Assembly (NCBI RefSeq): GCF_004000215.1
Contig: NZ_RBVY01000006.1
Location: 133,910-197,909 of the forward strand
Length of the DNA: 64,000 bases
Origin: Nitratireductor alexandrii
GTDB lineage: Bacteria > Pseudomonadota > Alphaproteobacteria > Rhizobiales > Rhizobiaceae
Reading direction: 5' to 3'
In this document: one piece after another, positions 1 through 8,391 of the stretch
How positions within the stretch are numbered: the first letter of the stretch is position 1
Layout of the letters: every line of letters starts with the position of its first letter
Translations under genes and position numbers: made by a program
Notes under the pieces: generated by a model
Told to the model about the DNA's origin: nothing
The model's database searches: none
What the model saw: the letters and a program-made list of their open reading frames with translations, nothing else

Positions 1-657
1 GAGGGCGTCGGTCATGATGAACTTGGCGCCGAGCGAGGCGACCTGTTCGCCGGCCGCCGCGCGCACGTCGGTCGCCGTCACCACCGCACCCAACCGGCGC
101 GCGGTGGCGATCGCCTGCAGGCCGGCAACGCCGGCGCCCATCACGAACACCTTGGCCGCGGGCACGGTCCCGGCCGCCGTCATCATCATCGGCAGCGCGC
201 GGTCATATTCGCCGGCCGCGTCGATCACAGCCTGATAGCCGGCAAGGTTGGCCTGCGAGGACAAAACGTCCATCGACTGCGCGCGCGTGATGCGCGGCAT
301 GAATTCCATCGCCAGCGCCGACACGCCCGCCTTGGCCATCGCCTCGACAGCGGCCTCGTTGCCGTAAGGGTCCATGGTGGCAAGCACCACAGCTCCCTTC
401 TTGTAGGTTTTGAGCTCGGCCGCGCCCGGCCGACGGACCTTCAGGACGATGTCAGCCTTGCCGGCATCGCCGGCCTTGCCGATCGAGGCACCGGCCTTGA
501 TGAAATCTTCATCGGGAATGCGCGACCCTGTGCCGGCGCCCTTTTCCACCACCACCGTGAAGCCAAGCCCGCAAAGCCGCTTGGCCGTATCGGGGGAAGC
601 GGCGATACGGTCCTCGCCGGCCTCAAGTTCGCGTGGCACGAAAACTGTCTGTCCCAC
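1..657 (-). CDS. pntA: NAD(P) transhydrogenase subunit alpha, N-terminal part (cut by window edge)
   Basis: This is the NAD(H)-binding subunit of the proton-translocating transhydrogenase, which drives hydride transfer from NADH to NADP+ with the proton-motive force. The first 219 residues are visible and the C-terminus lies beyond position 1. The alanine dehydrogenase/PNT N-terminal domain is clear, including the SQANLAGY segment, followed by a Rossmann glycine motif (GAGVAG, about residues 172-177) and the typical TDVRAA stretch. I place the start at GTG 657, reading VGQTVFVPRE, because a GGAAGGGAG ribosome site sits just upstream. The gene follows the cytochrome oxidase subunit IV gene on the same strand, 78 bp away, an arrangement I know from other alphaproteobacteria. 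The family assignment is secure. Confidence 0.93.
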   Translation of the reverse strand, partial: MGQTVFVPRELEAGEDRIAASPDTAKRLCGLGFTVVVEKGAGTGSRIPDEDFIKAGASIGKAGDAGKADIVLKVRRPGAAELKTYKKGAVVLATMDPYGNEAAVEAMAKAGVSALAMEFMPRITRAQSMDVLSSQANLAGYQAVIDAAGEYDRALPMMMTAAGTVPAAKVFVMGAGVAGLQAIATARRLGAVVTATDVRAAAGEQVASLGAKFIMTDAL

Positions 658-735
658 CGCCTACTCCCTTCCGGTTGGAATGCGCCTGCCATCCGCTGCG
701 GCGGGGCCCTCCCCGGGGTCCGCCGTGCCGTCGTG

Positions 736-963
736 TCAGCGCAGGATATATGCCGCCAGGGCAACCACGATCAGGAAAAGGATCGTGGACGCGATGAACC
801 CGCCGCCGGCGAAAAAGCCGAAAGCCATCGCAATCAGGATCGCAGCACAAACGATGGAGCCGTATTTCGTCAGCGACACGAACATCCCATAGGTCTTTTC
901 GTGCTCACTGTAATCCATATCCGCGCCTGTTTCGACCGGACCGGTCGGCATATTCTCGGCCAT
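736..963 (-). CDS. aa3-type cytochrome c oxidase subunit IV
   Basis: A 75-residue membrane protein of the bacterial aa3 oxidase subunit IV family, a small accessory subunit bound to the core of cytochrome c oxidase. The N-terminal half is acidic and soluble, with a DYSEHEKTY segment typical of the family. Two hydrophobic stretches follow, the second ending in AAYILR. An in-frame TTG lies two codons upstream (969), but ATG 963 gives the usual MAEN start. It is directly upstream of pntA. In alphaproteobacteria this gene often sits apart from the cta genes and next to pnt, so its position here is normal. Confidence 0.85.
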   Translation of the reverse strand: MAENMPTGPVETGADMDYSEHEKTYGMFVSLTKYGSIVCAAILIAMAFGFFAGGGFIASTILFLIVVALAAYILR

Positions 964-1076
964 GTGCAAACCCCGTTAGAGACCTTCCGCTGCGCACATA
1001 GCGAAAAGCCGTGCCAAGAGCAATGGCGCGCGCCCCTTGCGGATCGTCGCAGGCAGGATCGCGCGCCCGCCCGCTC

Positions 1077-3482
1077 CTATTCAACGACCAGCTCGGTCTC
1101 GTAGAGCACCACGCGGCTGTGGCCGCTATGGTAGCGCAGCTGATAAGTGCCCGGCTCGGCCGGCGCCTTGATGCGGACGGTCTTGCCGTCATAGTCGCCG
1201 CCGATCAGCCGCGCGGAAGCGAGTACCTTGCCCTTGCCGGCCTTGGCCGCCGGATCGAATAGCTGCACGGCGTCGCGCGCGGCACCCGGCCCCACCCAGG
1301 CGACCTCGAAGAACTGCGCCGCCGGCACGGAAGCCGGCGCGTCAAGCGCGACCTCCATCGCCTCAACGACGATCGGGCGCTCGGCAAGCACCTTGCGACC
1401 GTCGCCGCTGAAATAGCGCAATACGTAGTCGCCGGCGATCGCCGGCACCACGAGACGCACGGACTGCGCATCCATGTCGCCGCCTACGATGCGCTGGCTG
1501 GTCTCGACCGCACCCTGACCGGCTTTGGCGTTCGGGTCGAAGATCTGGACGGCGTCACGGCGAGCGCCCGGCCCCTGCCATTTGATCTCGACGGTGTGCC
1601 CGATCAGCGCCGTGTCGGGCGCCTCCAGCGCGACCGCGATCTCCTCGACGGCGATCGGGCGCGTGGCGAGGACGGTGGAATTGTCGCCGTTATAATAACG
1701 CAGCAGATAGTCGCCCGCCGTCGCCGGCGCGTTGAGGGCGACGGTGCGCTTGTCCATATCGCCGCTGACGATGCGCATCGAGGTCAGCACCTTTCCTTCG
1801 CCGGCGCGCGCCTGCGGGTCGAAGATCTGGACGGCATCGCGCCGGGCCCCCGGTCCGGTCCATTCAACGGAGAAACGACGTCCCATCGGCACGGCGTCGG
1901 GCGCCGCGAGCGCGACCTCCGCCGCCGCCACAACGAGGGCGCGCGTTGCCAGCACGGTGCGGTTGTCGCCGTTGTAATAGCGCAGTTCGTAGCTGCCCGG
2001 TTTTGCCGGGGCATGAAGATCGACGCTGCGGGCGTCCATGTCGCCATTCACGATACGGCGCGACTCGACCACCTTGCCCGCGCCGTTGCCAGCTTGCGGA
2101 TCGAATATCTGGATCGCGTCGCGGCGCGCGCCCGGCCCGGTCCAGGTGACGGTGAGACGCGTCGCGATCGCCACCTCGTCCGGGGCCTCCAGCGCAACCT
2201 CGGCGTCGAGCACCTCGATCTCGCGCGTGGCGAGAACGGCGCTGCCGTCGCCGCTGTAATAATGCAGTTGATAAAAGCCCGGATCGGCCGGCGCCACCAG
2301 CGCCACCGTGCGATTGTCGAACTCACCGTTGACCAGTCGACGCGAACGCAGAACCGCATTGCTGCCATCGGGCTTGCGCGGATCCACGATCCGGATCGCA
2401 TCGCGACGCGCGCCGGGACCGACCCAGGCGACGGTGAAGGTTTTCGACAGACCGACCGTGGCCGGCGCGTCGAGCGAGACGGGCGCCTCGGCCACTTCCA
2501 ACGGCCGTGTGGCAAGCACGGCGCGTCCGTCGCCCCGCCAATAGCGCACCTGATAGGCGCCCGGACGCACCGGCGCCAGCAGCGTGACCGCCTGCGCCGC
2601 GACGTCGCCGTTGACGACCCGGCGCGAGGCCACCACCCGGCCCTCGCCGTTGCGCGCCGCCGGATCAAAAATCTGGATCGCGTCACGACGCTCTCCCGGC
2701 CCGTCCCAAACAACCGTCAACGGCCTGCCGATCTCGACACCGTCCGGCGCCTCGAGCGCGGCAGCGGGCAGGTCGGCGGGCGCCGGCGTGGGGTCGGCCT
2801 CGGAGGCCGGATCGGCTCCAGCGGTCTCGGCTTCGGCGATCTCGGTCAGCGGCTGGTCGAGCGCCTCGCCAAGTTGGCCGGCGTCCTGGGCGGGCAAATA
2901 GAGCCCGCCGGTTTCCTCGGCCAGGCAGGCGACCTGTCGCCCCTCTTCGGCCGACAGGCCGAACCCCACGACATGGGCGGTGAAGTCGACGCCGGTCGCC
3001 TCCAGTTCGCGTCCCAGCGCGCACGGATCGGCGTTGCAGGTCTCGATACCGTCGGTGATCAGCACGACGGTTGCCTTGTCTTCGGTGAATTTCAGCGTCT
3101 CGGCCGCCAGCCTCACGGATGCCGACAGCGGCGTCTTGCCGAGCGGATTGAGACCGTCGGCGACCGCGCCGATCTCGGCCGCGCTGTCGGTGCCGGGCGC
3201 AACGAGCAGTTCGATATCGTCGCACTGACCCTTGCGCCGGTGGCCGTAGGCGATCAGCCCAAGCTCGACCTCGGACGGCAGATCGGCCAGCACGTCCTTC
3301 AACACCGCGCGCGCGATGCCGATCTTGGGCTCCTGGTCGATCCGGCCCCACATCGAACCGGACGCGTCGAGCACGATCATCGCGCGCTCGGCCGCCAGGG
3401 ACGGCGCCGCGCCAAAGGCAAGACCCGCCATAGCCAGGGCAAACAGGCGCGACGCGCTCTGTGTCAACGTGCGAAGGGTCAT
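1077..3482 (-). CDS. Secreted von Willebrand factor A protein with six 94-residue repeats
   Basis: The predicted product has 801 residues. Residues 1-30 are a signal peptide ending near PSLAAE. Residues 34-215 form a VWA domain with a complete metal site: D39-A-S-G-S43, a TPL threonine near 117 and an ITDG aspartate near 144. A short Pro/Ala-rich linker follows, then six tandem repeats starting at residues 242, 336, 430, 524, 618 and 712. Each is exactly 94 residues apart and carries the landmarks WxGPGxRRDAxxIFDP and Y(x)LRYYxGDxRxVLATR. The repeats look like beta-sandwich modules but their family is unknown to me. I chose ATG 3482 over the ATG at 3524 because a GGAG site precedes it and the signal peptide then begins at residue 1. 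The likely role is a periplasmic or surface adhesion or binding protein. Confidence 0.82.
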   Translation of the reverse strand: MTLRTLTQSASRLFALAMAGLAFGAAPSLAAERAMIVLDASGSMWGRIDQEPKIGIARAVLKDVLADLPSEVELGLIAYGHRRKGQCDDIELLVAPGTDSAAEIGAVADGLNPLGKTPLSASVRLAAETLKFTEDKATVVLITDGIETCNADPCALGRELEATGVDFTAHVVGFGLSAEEGRQVACLAEETGGLYLPAQDAGQLGEALDQPLTEIAEAETAGADPASEADPTPAPADLPAAALEAPDGVEIGRPLTVVWDGPGERRDAIQIFDPAARNGEGRVVASRRVVNGDVAAQAVTLLAPVRPGAYQVRYWRGDGRAVLATRPLEVAEAPVSLDAPATVGLSKTFTVAWVGPGARRDAIRIVDPRKPDGSNAVLRSRRLVNGEFDNRTVALVAPADPGFYQLHYYSGDGSAVLATREIEVLDAEVALEAPDEVAIATRLTVTWTGPGARRDAIQIFDPQAGNGAGKVVESRRIVNGDMDARSVDLHAPAKPGSYELRYYNGDNRTVLATRALVVAAAEVALAAPDAVPMGRRFSVEWTGPGARRDAVQIFDPQARAGEGKVLTSMRIVSGDMDKRTVALNAPATAGDYLLRYYNGDNSTVLATRPIAVEEIAVALEAPDTALIGHTVEIKWQGPGARRDAVQIFDPNAKAGQGAVETSQRIVGGDMDAQSVRLVVPAIAGDYVLRYFSGDGRKVLAERPIVVEAMEVALDAPASVPAAQFFEVAWVGPGAARDAVQLFDPAAKAGKGKVLASARLIGGDYDGKTVRIKAPAEPGTYQLRYHSGHSRVVLYETELVVE
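1080..2759 (-). repeat. Six in-frame tandem repeats of 282 bp inside the VWA gene
   Basis: The DNA coding residues 242-801 of the VWA protein is a tandem array with a 282-bp period. Unit starts fall at about 2759, 2477, 2195, 1913, 1631 and 1349, reading on the minus strand, and the last unit is a few codons short. Units are diverged but readily alignable; the protein spacing is exactly 94 residues in all five intervals. This indicates duplication of a domain-sized unit with strong constraint on length. Confidence 0.85.
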
Positions 3483-3638
3483 GGTGCGATCTCCGGATGC
3501 GCGATGTCGATTCGCGTCATACAAGCCATCGCCTTCCGCAGGGTCAAGCCGTACCGGCGTTCAAACCGGAGGTCGATTCATCCGGCGCATGCTCCATGCG
3601 AGACATCGGCTTCTGCCATGGCCCCGCCACGACACGCG

Positions 3639-4472
3639 TCAGGCAAGCCAACGCTTGCGGCGCTTGTAGTGTTTGACGTTCTTGAACGAGCGGCGTCCCT
3701 CACCGCCTATCCCGAGATAGAATTCCTTGACGTCCTCGTTCTCGCGCAGCGATTTCGCCTCGCCGTCCATGACCACCCGGCCAGACTCCAGAATATAGCC
3801 GTATTTGGCGTAGCGCAGCGCAATATTGGTGTTTTGCTCGGCCAGAAGCAGCGAAACGCCCTGTTCCTCGTTGAGTTTTTTTACGATCTCGAAGATTTCC
3901 TCCACAAGTTGCGGGGCGAGCCCCATCGAGGGCTCGTCGAGCAGCACCATTTTCGGGCGCGACATCAGCGCGCGGCCGATCGCTGTCATCTGCTGCTCGC
4001 CGCCCGACGTGTAGCCGGCCATCGAGCCGCGCCGTTCCTTCAGACGCGGAAAATAATCGTAGACCATCTCCAGGTCCCGGCGCACATTGGCCGCACCGTC
4101 GCGCCGGGTGAAGGCGCCGGTCATCAGGTTTTCCTCGATCGTGAGATGGCCGAAGCAGTGGCGGCCTTCCATCACTTGGATGCAGCCGCGCCGCACCAGA
4201 TCGCTGGGCGAGGACGACTCGATCCGCTCGCCGTCGAATTCGATACTGCCCTTGGTCACCTCGCCGCGTTCGGCGCGCAAAAGATTGGAGATTGCCTTCA
4301 ATGTCGTCGTCTTGCCGGCGCCGTTGGCGCCCAAGAGCGCTACGATACCGCCGCGCGGCACCGACAGCGACACACCCTTCAAGACGAGAATGACGTGATT
4401 GTAGATCACCTCGATATTGCTGACCGAAAGGATCGTTTCGGCCTCGTTTTTGGCCAGTGCCGCGTCCGTCAT
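3639..4472 (-). CDS. livF: Branched-chain amino acid-type ABC importer, ATP-binding protein LivF
   Basis: This is one of the two ATPases of a HAAT-family importer. The 277-residue product has Walker A GANGAGKTT (about 48-56), the signature TSGGEQQM, Walker B MVLLDEPSMG and the switch histidine replaced by the LivF-type AEQN. It is longer than E. coli LivF (about 237) because of a basic C-terminal tail, HYKRRKRWL. In my memory such tails are frequent in importers linked to acyl-CoA synthetases. ATG 4472 is chosen over TTG 4478. It is the last gene of the operon that begins with the acyl-CoA synthetase at 11204, and a hairpin separates it from the binding-protein gene. Confidence 0.93.
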   Translation of the reverse strand: MTDAALAKNEAETILSVSNIEVIYNHVILVLKGVSLSVPRGGIVALLGANGAGKTTTLKAISNLLRAERGEVTKGSIEFDGERIESSSPSDLVRRGCIQVMEGRHCFGHLTIEENLMTGAFTRRDGAANVRRDLEMVYDYFPRLKERRGSMAGYTSGGEQQMTAIGRALMSRPKMVLLDEPSMGLAPQLVEEIFEIVKKLNEEQGVSLLLAEQNTNIALRYAKYGYILESGRVVMDGEAKSLRENEDVKEFYLGIGGEGRRSFKNVKHYKRRKRWLA

Positions 4473-4502
4473 GCGCAAATCCCGTCAAGCTGGCGGAAAG
4501 GA

Positions 4503-4524
4503 CCCCGGCGGCGAACCGCCGGGG
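4503..4524 (-). terminator. Intra-operon hairpin between livK and livF
   Basis: A perfect 9-bp stem (CCCCGGCGG with CCGCCGGGG) closed by a four-base loop, followed on the minus strand by TCCTTTCC. It lies 17 bp after the stop codon of the binding-protein gene and before livF. It could be a weak terminator or an RNA-stabilising hairpin that raises expression of the binding protein relative to the distal ATPase gene, as seen in many importer operons. The T-run is weak, so partial read-through is expected. Confidence 0.6.
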
Positions 4525-4540
4525 CAACACAGGATCAAGA

Positions 4541-5836
4541 TCAGCTGCCGCAGTCGCGCGGCGTGATGTTGTTCTCCTTGGCGTAGGCCTCCGAATCCTC
4601 CTTGATCAGAGCGTCGACGACCTCGCGGTCGGCCCCCATGAAGTCGGTGACCAGCGACCAGCTCTTGGCCTCGGCGTCCCATTGCTGGATGGCACCCAGG
4701 CCGGGTCCGCCATGATTGGCGCAGGTGACGGCGATTTCGGGAGCGAACCCCGGCAGGCCCAGTTCCGTCATGCGCGCCTCGTCGACCTTGAGCGCTTCCA
4801 TGCCGTCACGCACCATATCCGCCGTGAGGTCCTTGGTGTCATGCATCTTCATGGCCGTGCGCGCCGCTTCGGTGGCGAGCATCGCCGCGTAGAGACCGCG
4901 ATTATAGAGCACCTCGCCGACATGGCTGCCGTCGCCGGCCGCCTTGCCCGCGTCGGTGACGTGTTTCTTGAGGTCCTCGAACACTGGGAAGTCCGTCCCC
5001 ACGCCGTGGAAGGTGACCGCCTTGTAGCCGTTGGCGCCGGCGCCCGCCGGCAGCACGTCGTTTTCGGAACCGGACCACCACACGCCGATGAAATGATCCA
5101 TCGGGAAGCGGATATTCGCCGCTTCCTGGATCGCGACCTGGTTCATCACGCCCCAGCCCCACATGGTGACATAGTCCGGACGGTCGCGGCGAATCTGCAG
5201 CCAGGTGGCCTTCTGTTCCTGCCCGGGATGGTCGACCGGATAGAGCGACAGCTCGAAACCGTGTTTCTTCGACAGTTCCTCGAGTGTGCGGATCGGCTCC
5301 TTGCCGTAGGCGGAATTATGATAGACGAGCGAGATCTTCTTGCCCGAGATGTCCCCGCCTTCCTCGTTCATGATGTGCTTGACGATGATGGAAGCGGCGT
5401 CCCAATAGGTGCCGGGATAGTTGAAGATATAGGGGAACACGGCACCGTTGGCCGCCGATGTCCGCCCGTATCCCATCGAATGGACGGGGATCTTGTCGGC
5501 CGTGGCCTTGGGGATCAGCTGGTAGGTGATGCCCGTCGACAGCGGCTGATAGATCAGCGACCCCTCGCCCTTGGTCGATTCATAACATTCCACACCCTTT
5601 TCGGTGTTGTAGCCGGTCTCGCATTCGATCATGCGGATCGTCTCGCCCTCGATACCGCCGTCGCGTTCGTTCAGCAGCGTCAGATAGTCGGCATAGCCGT
5701 CGGCAAACGGAATGCCGTTCGGCGCATAGGGGCCGGTGCGATAGCTCAGCGAAGGAAAGACCAGATCGGCCATCGCCGGTCCTGCTCCCACCGCCATCAC
5801 GAGTGCAGCAGTTGTAAGAAACGTTTTCAGTCTCAT
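4541..5836 (-). CDS. Branched-chain amino acid-type ABC importer, substrate-binding protein
   Basis: This is a 431-residue periplasmic binding protein of the LivK type (peripla_BP_6 fold). Residues 1-23 are a signal peptide with the basic start MRLKTF and a cleavage site near AMADL. The body contains the family features FADGY, TGITYQLIP and GKKISLVYHNSAYG. The reading frame stays open far upstream to 7255, but the start is ATG 5836: GGGAGGA precedes it by six bases and the signal peptide begins there. The ligand cannot be read from the sequence. Because the operon starts with an acyl-CoA synthetase, a carboxylic acid (aromatic or hydrophobic) is more likely than a free branched-chain amino acid. 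Confidence 0.92.
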   Translation of the reverse strand: MRLKTFLTTAALVMAVGAGPAMADLVFPSLSYRTGPYAPNGIPFADGYADYLTLLNERDGGIEGETIRMIECETGYNTEKGVECYESTKGEGSLIYQPLSTGITYQLIPKATADKIPVHSMGYGRTSAANGAVFPYIFNYPGTYWDAASIIVKHIMNEEGGDISGKKISLVYHNSAYGKEPIRTLEELSKKHGFELSLYPVDHPGQEQKATWLQIRRDRPDYVTMWGWGVMNQVAIQEAANIRFPMDHFIGVWWSGSENDVLPAGAGANGYKAVTFHGVGTDFPVFEDLKKHVTDAGKAAGDGSHVGEVLYNRGLYAAMLATEAARTAMKMHDTKDLTADMVRDGMEALKVDEARMTELGLPGFAPEIAVTCANHGGPGLGAIQQWDAEAKSWSLVTDFMGADREVVDALIKEDSEAYAKENNITPRDCGS

Positions 5837-5910
5837 TTGAAATCCTCCCATGGTGAGACTTTCTTTTTTGGCCCCGGCCTGGTTCGACCGGTTGGTTTCA
5901 TTGTATCGCG

Positions 5911-6987
5911 CTAGTAGGGGAATGGCCAAAGCCTCAACTTTTCTTTTGTCAGGCGCCAGATCTGGGCCAGCCCGTGCGGCTCGACGATCAGGAAAAAGAT
6001 GATCAGCGCACCGACGGTCATGATCTCGACATGAGCCGCCAGATCCGTCGACCATCCAAGTCCGCCGACCATTACGTTTTTCAGGAACACCGGGAACACA
6101 ACGATGAAGGCCGCGCCCAGGAAGGACCCCAGGATCGAGCCGAGTCCGCCGATGATGATCATGAACAGCGCGTCGAAGGATTTGTCGATGCCGAACGCCT
6201 CGGTCACTTCGGCCGCCCCCAGATAGATGGCAAAGAACATCGCCCCGCCCATGCCGACATAGAAGGAGGAGATGGCGAAGGCCGACAGCTTGGCGTTGAA
6301 GGGCGAGATGCCCATGATCTGCGCGGCGATGTCCATGTCGCGCATCGCCATCCAGCTGCGTCCGAGCCGGCCGCGCGTGAGATTGCGCGCCACCCAGGCG
6401 AACACGAAGACGAAGGTCAGCGAGACCAGATAGGTCGCCCATGGCGGCGCGTCGGGACCGGTCACCGCCACACCGAACAGCGTACGCGTCGGCATGCTGA
6501 TCTGGCCCGAGGCGGAGTAGTTGTAGAACCAGCCGAACTTGTTGAAGCACCAGACCAGGAAAAACTGCGCCGCGAGCGTGGCGACGGCCAGGTAAAAACC
6601 CTTGATGCGCAGCGAAGGCAGCCCGAACAACATGCCCACCCCGGCCGTGACCGCACCGGACAGGATGATGACCAGCACGATGTTGAGTTCGGGAAACGCG
6701 GTCGTCAGCTTGTAGCAGGCGAAGGCGCCGACAGCCATGAAGCCGCCCGTACCCAGCGAGACCTGCCCGCAATAGCCGGTCAGGATGTTGAGCCCGAGCG
6801 CGATCATCGACCACACCAGGAACGGCACGAGGATAGACTTTTCCCAATAACCGGTGATGAAGAACGGTACGACAGCGAAACAGAACGCCACGAACAGCCA
6901 GAACAGGATGCGTTCGCCGCGAATGGGAAAGGTCTGCATGTCGGCGACATAGGTGGTCTTGAAATCGCCGGCTTCGCGATAGAGCAT
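5911..6987 (-). CDS. livM: Branched-chain amino acid-type ABC importer, permease LivM
   Basis: A 358-residue inner-membrane permease of the LivHM family. It has about eight to ten hydrophobic segments and the LivM landmarks ALGLNILTGYCGQVSLGTGGFMAVGA and FGLPSLRIKGFYLAVATLA, with the coupling region VARNLTRGRLGRSWMAMRD. The start is ATG 6987, which overlaps the TGA of the upstream VOC gene by one base (TGATG), so the two are probably translationally coupled. It pairs with LivH at 7367-8368. Confidence 0.95.
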   Translation of the reverse strand: MLYREAGDFKTTYVADMQTFPIRGERILFWLFVAFCFAVVPFFITGYWEKSILVPFLVWSMIALGLNILTGYCGQVSLGTGGFMAVGAFACYKLTTAFPELNIVLVIILSGAVTAGVGMLFGLPSLRIKGFYLAVATLAAQFFLVWCFNKFGWFYNYSASGQISMPTRTLFGVAVTGPDAPPWATYLVSLTFVFVFAWVARNLTRGRLGRSWMAMRDMDIAAQIMGISPFNAKLSAFAISSFYVGMGGAMFFAIYLGAAEVTEAFGIDKSFDALFMIIIGGLGSILGSFLGAAFIVVFPVFLKNVMVGGLGWSTDLAAHVEIMTVGALIIFFLIVEPHGLAQIWRLTKEKLRLWPFPY

Positions 6988-7367
6988 CAGGCGTCCCCCC
7001 AGATCTTGGTGCCCTCGGCGAAATCCTCGCCCTGCGGCCCGACCAGGCAAAAACGATGTCCGCTCGGGGCTTGCATGATGATCCAACGTTCGCGCGTTTC
7101 GATCCGGCGCGCGCCGGCGGCCTCCAGCCTGTCGGCCTCGGCCTCGCGGTCGTCTGTTTCGATATCCATGTGAATGCGGGGCGTGTGTTCGACGGCCTGC
7201 AAAAGCAGGCGCGGCGAGCGGTCATAATCCCCCACACGGGCATATTTTCCGTCATCGTCGACGATCACCCGTTCGCCGAGCGCCGTGCTCCAGAACGCCG
7301 CGGCCTCCGACAGATCGCCCGTCTGACAATCGATCACGAACACGCCGGGCCTGCTCCTGTGTGTCAT
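6987..7367 (-). CDS. VOC (glyoxalase/dioxygenase fold) family protein inside the liv operon
   Basis: A 126-residue protein of the vicinal oxygen chelate superfamily, with two beta-alpha-beta-beta-beta units. It opens with VFVIDCQTGDLSEAAAFWSTALG, has the central HMDIETDD strand and ends with APSGHRFCLVGPQG. The histidine in HMDIE and the glutamate or aspartate that follows fit the usual metal positions, but the full set of ligands is not certain. Family members include glyoxalases, dioxygenases and antibiotic-binding proteins. The stop overlaps livM and the start overlaps the livH stop by one base (TAATG), so it is firmly embedded in the importer operon. Its substrate is presumably related to the imported compound; this is an inference. 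Confidence 0.8.
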   Translation of the reverse strand: MTHRSRPGVFVIDCQTGDLSEAAAFWSTALGERVIVDDDGKYARVGDYDRSPRLLLQAVEHTPRIHMDIETDDREAEADRLEAAGARRIETRERWIIMQAPSGHRFCLVGPQGEDFAEGTKIWGDA

Positions 7368-8368
7368 TAAACCCTCTCGATGATCTTTTCGCCGAACAGG
7401 CCCTGCGGTCTGAACAGAAGGAAGACGAGGGCGACGACATAGGCGAACCAGTTTTCGATCGCGCCGCCGACGAACGGGCCGACATAGAGCTCGGCCAGTT
7501 TTTCGCCGACCCCGATGATCAGGCCGCCGACGATCGCGCCGGGAATGGAGGTGAAGCCACCGAGAATGAGCACCGGCAGCGCCTTGAGCGCAATCAGCGA
7601 CAGCGAGAACTGGACCCCGGATTTCGCGCCCCACATGATGCCGGCGACCAGCGCGACGAAGCCGGCGATCGACCACACGATCACCCAGATATTGCGCAGC
7701 GAGATACCGACCGACATGGCGGCCTGGTGATCGTCGGCGACGGCGCGCAGCGCCCGGCCGGTGGCCGTGTATTGCGAAAACAGCGTCAGCACCAGCACCA
7801 GCGCCACCGCCACCAGCGCCGCCACCACGTCGAGCTTGTCGATATACATGCCGAAATAGTCGGATCCTTCAGTCGCCCATTCCCGGGTCACGTCCTCGAG
7901 CCAGAACGAGCCGCCGGAGGGAATGCCGATGTCGAGCGCCTTGATGTCGGCGCCCCACATCAGATCGCCGAACCCTTCAAGGAAATAGGCCAGGCCGATC
8001 GTGGCCATGAACAGGATGATCGGTTCCTGGTTGACGAGATGCTTGAGCACCAGTTTTTCAAACAGATAGGCGAAGGCGACCATGACCACGAGTGTGCCGA
8101 CGACCGCCACGAAAGCCGGAAGCGTCCAGCCGAAATGGTGGAATTCGGTCCCGAAGATCGCATTGATCAGATGCGAAAACGGCACCTGTCCGGTCTGCAG
8201 CCCGACCAGCGTCAGCGCCGCAAACAGCGCCATCACGCCCTGCGCGAAATTGAAGATGCCCGACGCCTTGAAGATCAGCACGAAGCCGAGCGCGACCAGC
8301 GAGTACATAACACCGGTCATCAGCCCGTTCAGGACCGTTTCGAGGAAATACAGAAAGCCCGGGCTCAT
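7367..8368 (-). CDS. livH: Branched-chain amino acid-type ABC importer, permease LivH
   Basis: A 333-residue inner-membrane permease, partner of LivM. It shows the LivH landmarks NGLMTGVMYSLVALGFVLIFKASGIFNFAQG near the start, RALRAVADDHQAAMSVGI in the coupling loop, and VLILGGFTSIPGAIVGGLIIG near the end. It is longer than E. coli LivH (about 308) because of a loop around residues 135-170. It starts at ATG 8368, 23 bp after livG, and overlaps the VOC gene by one base. Confidence 0.95.
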   Translation of the reverse strand: MSPGFLYFLETVLNGLMTGVMYSLVALGFVLIFKASGIFNFAQGVMALFAALTLVGLQTGQVPFSHLINAIFGTEFHHFGWTLPAFVAVVGTLVVMVAFAYLFEKLVLKHLVNQEPIILFMATIGLAYFLEGFGDLMWGADIKALDIGIPSGGSFWLEDVTREWATEGSDYFGMYIDKLDVVAALVAVALVLVLTLFSQYTATGRALRAVADDHQAAMSVGISLRNIWVIVWSIAGFVALVAGIMWGAKSGVQFSLSLIALKALPVLILGGFTSIPGAIVGGLIIGVGEKLAELYVGPFVGGAIENWFAYVVALVFLLFRPQGLFGEKIIERV

Positions 8369-8391
8369 GTGACAGCGTTCTCCTGGAGCCG

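Noticed and set aside
1080-2759. CRISPR-like or satellite array
   Set aside because: The periodicity is 282 bp, in frame and protein-coding. There are no short identical repeats with unique spacers.
1596-4586. Plus-strand open frame of 996 codons
   Set aside because: It runs antisense to the repeat-bearing VWA gene and livF, both of which have clear domains. The translation is Arg/His/Asp-rich without motifs, as expected for the complement of GC-rich coding DNA.
5837-7255. Upstream in-frame extension of the importer receptor to 904 codons
   Set aside because: The extension is the shadow of livM and the VOC gene in another frame. The receptor has a signal peptide and ribosome site at 5836.
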